A DNA stretch of 64,000 nt from Ursus arctos (Eukaryota > Chordata > Mammalia > Carnivora > Ursidae), in contig NW_026622819.1 of NCBI RefSeq assembly GCF_023065955.2, forward strand, positions 1,004,501-1,068,500, written 5' to 3'. The notes below the pieces were generated by a model. The model made no database searches, was not told where the DNA came from, and saw only the letters and a list, made by a program, of their open reading frames with translations. Numbering within the stretch: position 1 is the stretch's first letter; every line of letters starts with the position of its first letter. Of this stretch, positions 1-20,115 are shown piece after piece. Position numbers and translations under genes: made by a program.

Positions 1-3000
1 AAGGAGCTCCCATGACCTGCAGACATGGCGCAACTCCCTGCCAGTGACAGCAGAACATCTGTCCTTTGTCAGAGCACCTGCAATACCCACCGGGACAAAC
101 CATACACCGGGCATCAAAGGTCTCTGGATGTTCTGGGATAATGAAGCCTTATAAGTAGAGTATGTCACTAAATCAGAATTAAGTCAGAAATCAACAATAG
201 AAGCATATCTAGAAAACCCCCAGAGATTTCAAAATTAGATGGGAAGCTCCCCAAATCTCCCATCAAAGAGGGAATCCCAAGGTAGATCAGGGAGTACTTT
301 GAACAGAATGAACATGGAAACAGCACGTGGAGATTTGCGGGAGTGGCCAAAGCCTTCTCCTAGAGGCAAACGTGTAGCTTTCCAGTTTATGGTAGAAAGT
401 AGGCAAAGGTAGTGCAAAGTGCATACCGAACTGTGGGACATCTGAACGGGTTGGAGTTACACGGCCTGTTTTGGGGTGTCCAAGCCCACAGATGCCGTCC
501 TGGCTCAGACTTCACATCCGTCCAGCGAGTTCCCTGCACCATTTCTCAGCCCTGGAGCTACAGCCACGAGCCTCTGGTGTCGGCTCTGAGCCTGCTGTGT
601 TTCCTCGTGCACCCCCCAGGGATTGAAGCTGGGAGTGGGGCAAGTGCCAGGGCTGACGAGGAAAGTGCTTCTGAGGTCAACACCAAACAAAGGCTCCACT
701 CTCTCGGCTAAGACGTAATGAAAGTAACAGCGACATCATGCTTCACTCTCCAGTCTTGGCGGCATGCTTTCCACCGTGAATCCTTCCACACCTCCGAACA
801 AAAGACAGGTGGTCCTGGTAGCGTCACTTGGTACCTTTCAACCTCTCTGCAAGCTTCCCATCTCAAAATTGTAAGAGACATTCTAGCTTGAAAGCTGAGT
901 CCTCATTTTGTTGACATAATGATGGATTAAACAATTAAACCCAAGCCAGCACTGAGCACCTCTGAGCACCCCTCAGTTTGGGGACCTGACCACGGGCCCC
1001 CAGGGGCTCATCCACCACCGTGTCTGCTCCCCACTTTCTCGTGCAGAGGGTCCCTGCAGACCCCTTCCCTCTGATCATGGCCAAGCTGAGCACTGGGCCA
1101 CAGGGGTGAGGGCACATGCAGCCCAGGCACGACCCATCAGTGAGACACTGTTCACTTTGGGAAATGCAGCGGTGAACAGCTCAGTGGCACGCAATGTGGT
1201 GTTTTCACCCCTAAGAACAGAAACCTCAGTTTCTCTTTATCTGGATAATTCTTGCTTCTCGTCACGCTGAGTGCCATCCACACACTTGTAAACTTCCCTG
1301 CACTCTGTTTCTCACAGCTGCTATCTTTCAGGCAAATTGCGAGGGACAGATGGCAGGCGGGCTCCCCCGGCCCACCCCTCCTGAGAGCTCCCAGCGTTGC
1401 TTGCAGTCCCTCCGCAGGCAGGCCCTCCCTTTCCCTTCCCTGTGCTCCTCACACACGTCCACTCTCCTCCAGTCCCAAACCAACAACAGCATCTTCCTAA
1501 AAACACAAGCACATCCTGTGGCATGTGACTGTCACCCCGGCCTGACCACGCTCTTCCTGACCATGGCTTAAGGAAACCAGCCATCCTCCTGGCTGCGCCT
1601 CAGGCCCTCCAAACCTGCCTCCCACGTTCCTGCCCCTCGATGCCGCTTGCGGCACGGGGATACGGTGCCCACAGGGGGCACAGAATTCCAGAACAAGGCA
1701 TTCAGATTTCAGTGTCTGGAGCATAGTGTCATTCCAGGTGCTGCGTGTCTGCGGGTCCTGTGAACACCAGCAGCCCTGCCGGCAGCATCTCTCCTGCGGC
1801 CGCAGGACGGGTCTGCTGGCTGCACACGGACGGGAGTGGGATGGCCCCCTTCCCCCCCGGGAAAGGCCTCCTTGAGCCATTTGAGGATAAAAGACACGGT
1901 GGGCGTGTCTGTCCACCTGCCCAAGTCCTGGCTCCCCCAGGAGCATGGGTCTGACCTCTCGACAGCTCACGGTTTTCTAACTACAAACAAGGTTTGCAAA
2001 TGTGCCTATTTGCTGTTAAGACCAGAATTGTTTTAGTTTTGTTGGTTGCAGTCCCTTCTGCTAAGTTGTTAAATGGACTCATTTTGCATATAAACGTGAA
2101 TAGAATGTACCTAAGTGGGCAAGTGAGAGGCGCCCTCACGAACGTCCATGTGGACGTGAAATTTTGGTGTCAGTGGAAAGCCCCGAGGACGCCCTGTGCT
2201 CATCTAGGGAAGCTGCCTGTCAGCACGGTCGGTGAGCGTCCAAGCCGCCGGGGACCTGGGAGGGTCCTTCAGAGCCACACGCACTCAAGCTTCTGCACAG
2301 CCCCGGGCCCCATGCGCGTTTACGAACGCGTCTGCATGAGGACCATGCGTTACCCGACGGCCAGGTTCCACGTCGTTTCGGGTGGGCTCCTGTGCATGTC
2401 CGGGTTCTGAGCAGAAACGAGGCACCCACAGGGGCACCGACGGCCCTTCCAGCCTCAGTCGCCCACGTGGGGACGAGGGCAAGGGGGGCGGGAGCTGGGC
2501 TTGGGGAGAGCCACGCACCTGCAGGCCATGGACGCCACATGGTGTGGAATGCAGGGGAGGGGAGGGCACCGGGAAGGCCACTGGGTGTGGGAGCCAAGGA
2601 GGGACTTGGGCAAGAATGGATGCTGCGTTTGGAAAGACCTTCTCAGGAAAAGCAACAGTGGGGGCACCTGTAGGCCCGGTGTGCTTAGCAAGGCTGGAGG
2701 GGGTTTTCTGCCGCAGAGACGGGGCAGGAGAACAGACGGCCCAGGCTGGAAGCAGCCCTGCAGCCCCCACCCCGGGTGGGCAGGCTTCCTCCTACAGGCT
2801 TCCTCTGGCCAGCCTCCCGCCACCCACATAGCGGCTCACAGCGGGACGGAACAGCCGCGGGCCTGTCTGCCTTCCACCCCTGCGGAGGACTCCCCTACAA
2901 GAGCGTGGCCAAGCCACTAGATTCAGGAACGTGCCTACAAGAATCCAGAGGAACAGGGCGCGGGCACGGGACAGGGTCCTCTCCACACCCCGGGAGCGCT

Positions 3001-3062
3001 GCATCCCGTGTCCTTCCTGAGGCTGACGAGCGCGGGTGACGTGGCATCGGACCCCCACTTAC
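1..3062 (-). other. SLC6A3: SLC6A3 intron 4 (partial)
   Basis: This is non-coding sequence downstream, in the minus-strand sense, of the exon 4 splice donor at 3062. I looked for the next SLC6A3 exon (the start of TM4) on the minus strand and did not find it, so exon 5 lies outside the window. The stretch contains a LINE-1 fragment near its left end. The remainder is GC-rich, CpG-containing intron with several chance open frames between about 2000 and 3060 that match no protein I know. Confidence 0.75.
145..395 (+). repeat. LINE-1 ORF2 fragment
   Basis: The sequence follows the plus-strand pattern of a mammalian L1 ORF2 segment: a run reading 'aaatcaacaatagaag', then a tract resembling the part of ORF2 that precedes a lysine-rich stretch. 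Stop codons interrupt every frame, so this is a decayed fragment. Boundaries are approximate, and recognition is by eye rather than alignment. Confidence 0.55.
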
Positions 3063-11250
<8,188 letters not shown>

Positions 11251-11679
11251 GGGCAGACTGGAGCCTCGGAAGTCCGTGCTTCTTCGCGCTGGGTCTTCAG
11301 CCAGCATGAAAAATAAACACACACAGCAATGCAGTCATTTAGTGGCCTGAACCACGGAGGCAGGAGCAGAGATCAGGGACATTTACCTCCATGTCTCTGG
11401 GGCAGAATACATTCCAAGCACCTAGGCTGACAGTCAAGGTTGAGGACAGCAGGAGATGGGCTAGATCTTGTGGGGGCCGGGGGCAGGGGATGAGCCCTGA
11501 AAACCTCAGGACAAATACCTGCCTTGCCCCCTCTTTCCCTGATACCCTCTCTGCGCCAAAGTGCAATGCTGTAAAATCTCCAATTTCGCTTTGAATAATA
11601 ACGCAAACTGTCACCTCCTCCTTCACCACATGGCCAGGGACTAATTTCACAATCCTCATAGTATCCAAAAGCAAGCCTT

Positions 11680-11896
11680 TTGGGGCACCTGGGTGGCTCA
11701 GTTGGCAAAGCATCTGCCTTCGGCTCAGGTCATGATCTCAGGGTCCTTGGGATCGAGTCCCATGTCGGGCTCCCTGCTCAGCAGGGAGTCTGCTTCTCTC
11801 TCTTCCCCTGCCCCTCCCCCCAACCCCCTCATTTATGTTCACGCTCTTTTTTTCTCTCTGTATCTCAAATAAATAAATAAAATTTTTTTTAAAAAA
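11680..11896 (+). mobile_element. Can-SINE (SINEC), full-length copy
   Basis: It starts with the tRNA-derived head 'ggggcacctgggtggctcag', contains the B-box region 'gggatcgagtccc', and ends in a CT-rich tract followed by AATAAA repeats and an A-rich tail. This is the carnivore-specific Can-SINE. It lies in SLC6A3 intron 1, antisense to the gene. Target-site duplication is not clear. Confidence 0.93.
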
Positions 11897-12264
11897 GTCT
11901 TTACAACAGGGCATATGTATTCTTTACACACAGGAGTAAAAGCAGAGAGCAAATTTTTATAAGCAAAACCAACCACCGTAATGCAAGTTTAAAGATACTG
12001 ATTCCAACAGCTTCTTCCAGGAACGCCTGCGGAATGTGCTCCCCCCGTGGCCGGGGACTCACGTGCCGGCTGGGAGACTGGGGCAGCCCAGGGCACCGGC
12101 AGGCGAGTTCCCGTGCTTAGTAACTTTACCGAGGAATTGCTTCCAAGACACTTTCATAAAACCCCGTGTAACATGGTCAAGAACAGAGTTACACGTGGAC
12201 ACAGCCAAGAGTGGCTTCAAATCGGACGTCTGGTATTTGGATCCCGCAGAATTGTTTCAGCTGC

Positions 12265-12279
12265 ACACACACGCACGTG

Positions 12280-12318
<39 letters not shown>
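12265..12318. repeat. CA microsatellite
   Basis: An interrupted (CA)n run of about 50 bases lies in SLC6A3 intron 1. It contains 'acgcacgtga' at its left and one 'cgcaca' interruption at its right. Length polymorphism is likely. Confidence 0.92.
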
Positions 12319-12319
<1 letters not shown>

Positions 12320-13241
12320 CCCTCTGGTTGAAGCAAAAGAATAACCGGACGGCAGCTCTAATGGGGTCGTTTTCCTCTGCGTGCAAATTTGAACAACTCA
12401 CCATATTTTACCCACTGCTTCTCTGTGGCCCCCTCACCTGCACTGACAAACCCAGCATCCCTGAGATGGAGGAACAAGCCCTAGCTTGGCAGGGGCCTCA
12501 AAGCAGGTGCAACCGTACTGCAGTGGGGTGCAGAGAGAGAGCCGGAGCTGCAGGGACGGCGACATGGGGTGCAGCAGGGAGGGCATGCACACTCAGCATT
12601 TAGGGTGAGCCAAGCCGTCTCCTGAAGCTACAGCTTCAGACGCCGGGTTTGGGTACAGAAAGCAAACCATGGCCTCTCAGAAATCTTCGTTCTGTGCGCA
12701 GAACGAGAAACAGCTGGCTGATAAACTTGTTTGCTCTGGCCCTTCCCTGCAATCAGCCTGGGCACACACAGACCAGCAGCTCCACGACCCCACCCCATCT
12801 TAGCGAGCAGACGAGCCCCAGCAAGGCGGAGCACTGGCTGAGAAAATCACCCCATGGGTCCCCTCAGCCTGTGCCGCATCTGGCTCAGCGGGGAGGAATC
12901 AGCCACGAAGGCCCGTGGGGACTCCAGCGATGACCGCCCCTTCCCGCGTCGCCCAGAGAGCCCGGCGGCCGCGGGTCGGGGCGGTCCGCCCGCAGGGCCG
13001 GGCCAGGGGTCACTGGGGCGCGATCAGTCCCGCACCCCCTTCTCGTGCACACAGCTCTAGGCCACCGACCTCCTTAAGACCGTGAATGGCATTGTCGGGG
13101 CGCGCTGCCCCTGTCAGCGACTTTTGGAGACGCGGTGCCCCCGACGGTACCCGCCCCAGCTCGGCTCCAGACTTCGGGGTCAGCGGAGGCAGTGGCGCGC
13201 CCCGAGGATGCGCGGGAGCGACTTACCGCGCTCTGGCTCAC

Positions 13242-13333
13242 CTGCCCGCCCCGGCCTCGTCTCTGCGCTGGGGTCCCGCCGCCAGGCGCCGGCAAGACCT
13301 CAGGCTGGCTCCCTTCCCGCTGCGCTGGGCGGT
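13242..13333 (-). other. SLC6A3: SLC6A3 non-coding exon 1 (predicted)
   Basis: Counting from about 13333 on the minus strand, the sequence matches the layout of the human DAT exon 1 as I remember it: an ACCGC..GCGGGA start, a GGCGCC-centred middle, and a GGGCGGGCAG end. It is followed by donor GTGAGC at 13241-13236. A second strong donor-like GTAAGT lies a few bases further on, at about 13225. The start point is inferred from similarity alone and could be off by tens of bases. Confidence 0.6.
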
Positions 13334-13420
13334 CCCGGCCTCCGGGCTCTTATGAGTCGCGGGCCCGCCCCGCCCCTCCCGCCGTCGGGGGCTCCCGCCC
13401 GCCCTGGCTCCGCCCTCGCA
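13334..13420 (-). promoter_or_regulatory. SLC6A3: SLC6A3 core promoter (predicted)
   Basis: A degenerate TATA-like element (CATAAGAG, minus strand 13354-13347) lies about 20 bases upstream of the inferred start. Tandem GC boxes of the Sp1 type (GGGGCGGGGC and relatives) lie at about 13364-13382. The human gene is usually described as lacking a canonical TATA box, so the weak element may or may not be functional. Confidence 0.45.
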
Positions 13421-14714
13421 CCGCCCCGGGTGGGCGGAGGACCAGCCCCAGCCGCGCCCCTGCCCCCGCCCCGGGGACCCGACAGCCTGGCGGAGGCGGT
13501 GGCCAGCGATGCGCAGTCGGCGCAACTCTTCACCCGCCTGGAGTCTCGCGCAACCCATGGCCTCGGACGCGTGGGTTCGGGGACACCTCCGGGGCCCGGG
13601 AGTCGCAGAACCAAGACGGCGGTTTCCTGGCGGAACCAGCCTTGGCGTCCCTGCTACTCTCGCCCGCACCCCGTGGCTGCCTGCTCCCCCGCGGCGTCTC
13701 TTTTGGGGCGCCCGGGAGCACTCGGGGCTGGGCCACAGAGATGCCCCGCAGGAGCAGCTGGCGGGAGAGGGAGCGGGGTGGCGGGCGCGCTGGGTACCGC
13801 GCTGGGGCGCGCGGGCTGAACGGGGCCTTCCGATCCCCCCCCCAGTCCGGCTGCCGCGCAGACCCTTCTCCCCAGCCTTCCTCGTCGGGCGCCCCGGGAA
13901 CTTCTCCCAGCCGAGTCTAGCGCGGAGCAGGGGCGGCCGGTGTCGAACCTCAACTCAAATTCGGCCCCGCTGGGGCGACCCCTGTCCCTGCTCTACCTGG
14001 AGGGCTCCAAACCTCGCCTAGGGCTCCTTGGGGCCGCTAGGCCCCCAGGCACCTGATGGTCGCCCAGGTCCTTCTGTGGCGCCGTGCGCAGCCCCCTCGC
14101 TGGACGCGGTGTCCCGGCGGTGTCGCTGCGCTTTGCCCGCTGCTCGCGAGCTACGATTGGAACCGTAGGGCGGGAATGATGTGCAGAGGAAAAGGATTTC
14201 TTGGACAGCCTGGAAAGACACGGCAGTTGATACCCACTCCAGGAACGAACAGACTCGAATCTTTGCTGAAATGCCCCCGGCAAGATTTTACATTCATGGA
14301 GTCCACAGGCCACCAGCCAAGGCCCAGGATCCCGAGGTGTGCAGAATGGTGTCAAGGTGAGTGACCTGGCACTGGCTTTGCCCTCAGGGTGGCCCGTCTC
14401 TGGGCATGAAGTTCCCTGCTGTGCATCCTTTGATCTTCCCACTGTGCGTTTGCTGTGGTGGGGCAAGCACAGCAGGCCCCTGCCCTCCAGCCTGTGGGGA
14501 CCACCGGAGCTTGCTCAGCAGTGTCCCTGTCAGGGGCCCTCAGAGTGCCCTTGCTCCTCAGCGCCCTTCCCCCACTCACTCCATCCTCACTCCCTTCCAC
14601 ACAGCCTCCTGTCGCCCCCGGCTGTTGCCCATGACAGGACCCCTGCCCAGGGAGAGTCCCAGGAACTGCTCTTCCAGGCTGAATTCGAATCAAGTACAGA
14701 GAACTGTCGACTCA

Positions 14715-15060
14715 GTGTCTCAGTCTGCTTTTGCTGCAGTAATAAAACTACGAAAGAATGGGAGGCTTATAAACAGATTTGTTTGCACAGTTCTGGAGGC
14801 TGAAAATTCAGGGTCACGGCACTCGGGGAATTGACGAGCTGGTGAAGACTCCTTCCTGGTTCACAGAGGTCTGGTCCCTGTCCTCACCTGGTGCAAGTGG
14901 GAGGGGCTCCTGGGGCCTCCAATCCCAATCCCGAGGTCTCCACCCGCGTGACCTAACCACCTCCCGAAGGCCCAGCTCTGGGACCATTGCATTGAGGGGC
15001 AGGATTTCAACTCTGAAGTTTAGGGGAGACACAATTCAGTTCCTAGAGCTGAGGGAAGCG
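14715..15060 (-). repeat. MaLR/MLT1-like LTR, reverse orientation
   Basis: Read on the minus strand, it begins with 'gaattgtgtctcccc', then 'ttgaaatcctgcccc', passes through 'ggaggtggttaggtca', and ends with 'cagcctccagaactgtg' and 'ggagtttattac'-like sequence. This is the usual order in a MaLR-type solo LTR. It lies about 1.4 kb upstream of the SLC6A3 start. Confidence 0.7.
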
Positions 15061-15289
15061 ACAGGGATTTTGGAAGATGGTGCCCTGCCACCTTGTACAG
15101 CAACGGCCGTCACTGGGGGGCTGTGTCTCCCCACGTGGGCGCAACGCCTCCGGGGCTAAGAGAAAGGGGTAATCCAGTGTTAGAGCTTTAATCCACAAAG
15201 CCAAGGACATAAATGGCCACCTCAGAGAGATTTTTTTTTGAATAAGGGAGCCCAAGGTAGAACTGATGAGTTCAGATCTGTATATTAAA

Positions 15290-15605
15290 CACACACACAT
15301 TTATTTCTCTCAGTTCTGGAGGCTGGAAGTCTGAGATCTGGGTGCTGCCGGGTCTGGGTCTGGTGAGCCTCTCCTGGCTTGTCTTTGTGTGGTGGGGGAG
15401 GGGAGAGAATCAGGGGTAGGGAGAGAGAGAAAGCGCCCTTGCAGGTCTTGCCTTTTAAGGGCACTGATCCCATCATGGGGGCCCCACCCACATGACTCCC
15501 TCTAAACCCAGTCGCCTCCCCAAGCCCCACCTTCTAATACAGGCCACTCGGTCAGGGGCTCCGCACAGGCATTTTGGAGGAGCACATTCGGTGCGTGAAA
15601 TGGTT
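15290..15605 (-). repeat. Second MaLR-like LTR, reverse orientation
   Basis: The plus strand shows 'cagttctggaggctgg', 'ttttaagggcactgatccc', 'gccccacccacatgac' and 'ccccaccttctaatac', in the reverse order of a MaLR LTR. It lies directly after the previous copy but differs in sequence, so it is probably a separate insertion. Confidence 0.65.
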
Positions 15606-16439
15606 CCAGACTGAGGTGTTTGTGTTTGTTCTAGGATTTCATTTCCTTTCTTGGAATTTTTTTGTTGTCCCTGGAATTAATGATTGCCTATTTTTTCATT
15701 GGTTAATTTTCCATGTTCCTATCATTAATTCAACTCCAAACTGTCCAACAAATGTATAAATCTCCTTTAGATTTGTTGAAACACGGGAGGTAGTGGTGAT
15801 TTAGAGTCTCCTGCCTCTGCTGTCATAGGGACAGCTGGCCTTCCAGTCTCGCCACCTGGCCTTTGTCCTGGCATTTCCCATGACCATGACTCTGCGAACT
15901 CTTACACACGTTTTCCTGCCTAGAACTCTGGTTTCTAGGATCCCATGTGTGCTGCATTATATTTTGTCGTCTCGGCCTCACCACCACCTGCTGCTCAGAT
16001 CTTCTCTGCACCCCCCAAGGAGAAACTAGGAAGTCTCTCTCCTAGACTCCCTGCCCCATACAGGTGCAAGTGGGAGACAATCCTACCTGATTAGGTAGTT
16101 GGAAGAGAAGTGGAAGCCATTATTCCACTATTCCCAGAGGCATGTTGTCAGCTCTGATGGGAGATGTGAAATTCTTAGCAGCCTCCTGGAGAGCTTTTCA
16201 GGACCACCTGCTTTGTCTGACCTGCTTTGCTGGTCAAGGCTCAGCTCCAACTTCAGCTGCTTATCTCTTAACTGGAGTAACTCAACTCAAATCCTGGTCT
16301 CTGCAGCTACTGGTGCCGTGAATGCCTCCCCACCCCAATGATTATTGGGAAAGACCATAAGACCAGTTTCCCTTCACATGGCAGGGACAGCAGCAACCCC
16401 CTGTCTTATCTCAGCGCTATGTCAACTCTCCGGCTCACT
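15606..16439. other. Intergenic sequence without recognised features
   Basis: This is moderately AT-rich sequence between LTR relics. I see no gene, and no repeat family that I can name with confidence. Confidence 0.4.
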
Positions 16440-17420
16440 CTCGCATCTAGCCCAGAGACATTTACTGTCTGCCACCCCACAGCACACAATGTGGGCCTAC
16501 TAGGGCACTGATGTCATGCTGAATTAACCCGGTATGTACATTCCAAAGCTCGCCATCTCAGTGAAGTTTCTATGGGTCCATAGAGATGTGGGACTGGTCA
16601 AGATACACATCCAAAGTGAAAGATAGCTTGCTGCATCTGGCTATCCTACTCCTAAGGAAGAATCACCATACCTGGTGAACTGGTCTTTGGGTTTTGGGGC
16701 TTCTAATTGAGAATGCTTCTATGACCCATTTACTGAGTTATCCATAAAGTATTCAAATTGTACCCAGAGCAAGAAAGGTTCTGCAACAGTCTGGATTATT
16801 CTTAAACTTTAGCATGCATCTAAATCAAAATCACCTAAAAAACTTTATTGTGCATTAAACACAGTGCTCCAGGCCTCACCCCCAGAGATTCAGATTCACT
16901 AGGTCTAAGGTGGAACCTGAGAACTGTCATTTCTGAGGAGTTCCCAGCTGGTGCTAATGCTGCTGGCTCAGGGACCCTAGCCTGAGAAATGTGGGTCTAG
17001 CACAATCGATGGGGTGTGAAAATTCTCTGGAAGATAGGGATGCTGTGTTTAGACTCCAGGTGCCTTTGCAGGTGACCCAGAGCGCAGAGACTTCGAGTTT
17101 TGGAGAATAGCCAAATATTCTTCCGAAAATTCTTAATCTCCTTTTGAATAAGTGTGCTGCTGAGCCATAGTAGAAAGTCATGGAACTCCAGGTCCACGTA
17201 ACCTGAGCAGCCCATTGTAAACTAACCCACAAACCTGTAAAGTTTGGTATTGACAGCAACTTGCTATCATGAAATGGAAGAGATCTATACAAAATCAGGC
17301 TTGAGCAGGTGCTGAAGGCACACTAAGCTGCATGAACAAGGGTCCACTCTTGTTGCACAATTAGCACCCCTTCACCCGTACCTCTAGCTTCATGGCTGCC
17401 TGAGGAAGCATATAGATCCC
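16440..17420 (+). mobile_element. Decayed ERVL-like endogenous retrovirus internal fragment
   Basis: Parts of this stretch resemble the pol region of old ERVL elements: a segment around 16620-16690 that reads like the connection between reverse transcriptase and RNase H, and another around 17295-17410. All frames carry many stops, no LTR pair is evident, and a MER5A element interrupts it at 16800-16998. It is an inert relic. Identification is by memory of the family and needs alignment. Confidence 0.45.
16800..16998 (+). mobile_element. MER5A-like hAT-Charlie DNA transposon relic
   Basis: The sequence runs through the recognisable MER5A order: 'actttagcatgcatc', 'aatcacctaaa', 'cctcacccccagag', 'gattcactaggtct', 'cctgagaa', 'gatgctgctggctcagggacc'-like, and 'gagaaatgtgg'. 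It is a short non-autonomous element, diverged with age. Confidence 0.8.
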
Positions 17421-17640
17421 ATATGTTGTACACTGCATACTGACCCCACCGGGAGGGAGCCGGCTGAAGCATTACAGGGGCACTCAGAAGGCACAAGGAG
17501 GGAAAATGTTCTCAGTGGGCAGATAATCAAGCAGGGCATCAGGCTGTTTTTCTGCCAAGGGGGAGAGAAAGATGTCTCAATTGACTCGCAGGCATTGGCT
17601 ACTGGTTTGGCTGTATAGTAAGAGACCTCAAAGAAAATTA
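17421..17640. other. Intergenic, unassigned
   Basis: A short stretch between the retroviral relic and an L1 fragment. It could belong to either; nothing specific is recognised. Confidence 0.35.
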
Positions 17641-18035
17641 AGAAATTGGTGACAAAATCTTAATTGGCAGACTGAATAATTATGCAGAAAATCTTAAGGA
17701 ATCCTCAAAACAATTACTAGAATTAATAAATGACTTTAGCAAGGTCATAGGATATAACAAAAGTCAATTATATTTCTATATATCAGCAGCTATCAACCGT
17801 AAAATAAAATTTAAAATAATTTCATTTACAATACCACCTAAAACAAAATGCTTAGGCATAAAATATGTGCTAGACATGTGTGTTGAAAACTGGAATACAT
17901 TGCTGAGAAACTGCAAAGGCCTTAATCAGTGGAGAGGTATACCATGTTCATGGTTGAAAGGCTCACTATTAAGATGTTATTTCTTCTCAAATTGATACAC
18001 AACTTCAACTCAATCTTAACCAGAATTCTAACTTG
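17640..18035 (+). mobile_element. LINE-1 ORF2 fragment, forward
   Basis: The segment around 17690-17800 (acaattactagaattaataaatgac and following) is a typical L1 ORF2 signature, encoding the thumb-like stretch that reads as leucine/isoleucine-rich peptide. Frames are broken. It is in the opposite orientation to the L1 material to its right. Confidence 0.75.
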
Positions 18036-18039
18036 CTTT

Positions 18040-18265
18040 TTTAAAATTTATTTTTATTTATTTATTTTTTTTTGAGAGAGAGAGAGATCAAGAGAGCGTG
18101 CATGCACGAGTGGGAGGGGCAGAAGGAGAGGGAGAGAGAATCTTAAGCAGGCTCCATGACCAGCACAGAGCCCAATGGGGGCCTTGATCTCACAATCTTG
18201 AGATCATGACCTGAGCTGAAATCAAGAGTTGGATACTTAACCGACTGAGCCACCCAGGTACCCCC
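18040..18265 (-). mobile_element. Can-SINE (SINEC), reverse
   Basis: It begins with the T-rich complement of the poly(A) tail and a GA-rich tract. It ends with 'ccgactgagccacccaggta', the complement of the tRNA-derived head. The copy is inserted at the junction of two L1 pieces of opposite orientation. Confidence 0.93.
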
Positions 18266-18274
18266 AATGTGTCC

Positions 18275-20115
18275 TCTTTTTAAAAACAGCTTTGTAGAGC
18301 TATAAATGACATACAACAAACATATTTCAAGTGTAGAGTTTGATAAGTTATTTGTGTGGGTGTGGAAACATGAGTACCATCAGGATGATGAATGTATTCA
18401 TCCTTCTCAAACTGTCCCCTGCCCATTAGTGATCCATCTTTACCCCAACCCCAACCCCTGGCAACCACTGATGTACTAGCTATAGATTAACTTATTTTTT
18501 CCTGATTCTTATATACATGGAACCATAGAGTAGGTGCTGTTTTTTGAATCTGTTCTCTTCCACTCAGCATATTTGAGATGACTCTGTGTCATGGTGTGAA
18601 TCAATAGTTAATTCCTTTTATGGCTGATTAGTAAGTATATAGTCGTATCACTGTATACTTAGAACAAGGACATTGTCCATTTATCCTTCACCTGTTGATG
18701 GACATTTTGCTATTCCAGATAAAACTACTATGAACATTTGTGTACAAGTCTTTGTGTGGACATTTGCTTTCATTTTGGGTGAATACTTAGTTATGGAATG
18801 GCTGAGTCATCTGGTAGATTGTGTTTAACTGTTTTTAAAAACTGCCAGACTGTTTTGCAAAGTGGTCCTAGCATCTCACACTTCTGTGAACAGTGTATAA
18901 GAGTTTCAGTTGCTCCACATCCTGGCAACACTTAGTATGGTCAGTCTTCTTAATTTTAGCCATTCTGATAGGTGCATAATCATATGTCATTTCTCTAGTG
19001 ATGGAGACGTTTTAGCAATCTCCCCGGGTGTGGCTGCCACCAAGGTTCTTGTCTGTGTCTGTTCACATATTTTGCACATTGGATTGTTACATTATTCTGG
19101 AGTTTTGAGAGTTCTTTACATGCTTCATATTTGAGTCCTTTATCAGATAGGTACTTTGCACATACTTTCCCCACCTTGGATTCTGTTTTCATTCTCTTTG
19201 TAGTCTTCCAAAGAACAAGTCATTAGTTTTGATGAACCCTAAGTCATCATTTTTTTCTTTTCAGATCTTGCTCTTTAGTGCTGTATTTGAGAAATCTTTA
19301 CCTAACCCAAGATCACAACAATTTTCTACCAAGTTTTCTTTTAAAATGTTTAAAATTTCGGGTTGTACATTTATGTGTATGACCCATTTTAAATTAACAC
19401 GGCCTTAGATATGATCAAAGTTCATCGTTGTACAGGTGGATATCCAGCTGTAAGACATCTTTTCTCCACTAACTTGCTTTTGCACCTTTGTTGAAAAATC
19501 AGTTGGCCTATATGTGTAGGTGTATTTCTGGGCTGTTTCCTTGATCTATTCCTCTATTTTGATGTCGGTTCCTCTCTTGCTATGGATGAATTCTGTCCCC
19601 TCCCAAAATGCCCTAAACTCAGGGTGACTGTATTGGAGATGGGGTCTTTAGGATGCAAAGCTAAATGAGGTCATCAGGGTGGCCAACAGGACTGTGGCCT
19701 CATAGGAAGGGGACAATCTCTCTCCCCACCTGCCACGTCAAGACCTGGCCAGATAGCAGCCCTCTGCAAGCCAGGAAGAGAGCTCTCATCAGGGACTGAG
19801 TTGCATGACACCTTGGTCTTGGACGTTCCAGTCTTCAGAGTTGTGAGAAAGTTTGCTGTGGTTTGACCCACGCCATCTATGGTACTTTTGTCACAGCAGC
19901 TGAGCTGACTAGTACAACACTAACTTGATTACTATTGTTTTGTAATGTGTTTTTAAGTTGGGTAATGTAAGTCATATAACTTTGTTGTTTTTCAAAGTTG
20001 TTTTGACTATTCCAGGTCCTTTGCATTTTTATATGAATTTTAGAACCAACTTTCCAATTTCTATAAAAAGCCTGTTGTGATTGCTTTAGGTGGAGGCCAT
20101 CATTGATTTGTGACC
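18275..20115 (-). mobile_element. Old LINE-1 (L1M-type) 3' part, reverse, split by an LTR
   Basis: The plus strand reads as the complement of an L1M 3' half. Signatures include 'acatggaaccatagagta', 'ctgttgatggacattttgc', 'tgtacaagtctttgtgtgg' and 'aactgccagactgttttgcaaagtgg'. The element continues to about 19560, is interrupted by an LTR at about 19580-19918, and resumes to about 20115. Confidence 0.8.
19580..19918 (+). repeat. MaLR/MLT1-like LTR inside L1
   Basis: Motifs in order: 'aattctgtcccctcccaaaatg', 'gactgtattggagatggggtcttta', 'aaatgaggtcatcagggtgg', 'ccttggtcttggacgttccag', 'gttgtgagaaa' and 'gctgactagtacaac'. This is a near-complete solo-LTR pattern that splits the L1 element, so it is younger than the L1. 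Confidence 0.75.

Larger units (their letters stand above)
11295..13241 (-). other. SLC6A3: SLC6A3 intron 1
   Basis: The intron is about 1.9 kb, between the donor GTGAGC at 13241 and the exon 2 acceptor. It contains a Can-SINE, a CA microsatellite and, toward its 5' end, the downstream part of the promoter CpG island. No coding sequence is recognisable. Confidence 0.75.
12940..14150. promoter_or_regulatory. SLC6A3: CpG island at the SLC6A3 5' end
   Basis: About 1.2 kb of very GC-rich, CpG-dense sequence surrounds the proposed exon 1 and upstream region. It contains several GGGCGG/CCGCCC boxes, notably between 13360 and 13440. Dense CpG islands at the 5' end are typical of the dopamine transporter gene. 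Chance open frames of up to about 260 codons on both strands follow from the base composition and are not called as genes. Confidence 0.8.

Noticed and set aside
13082..13920. Open frames of 245 and 261 codons, plus strand, in the CpG island
   Set aside because: GC-rich sequence rarely contains stop codons. The frames are Pro/Arg/Ala-rich, overlap each other in different frames, and cover the SLC6A3 promoter and exon 1 in antisense. No known protein is recognised.
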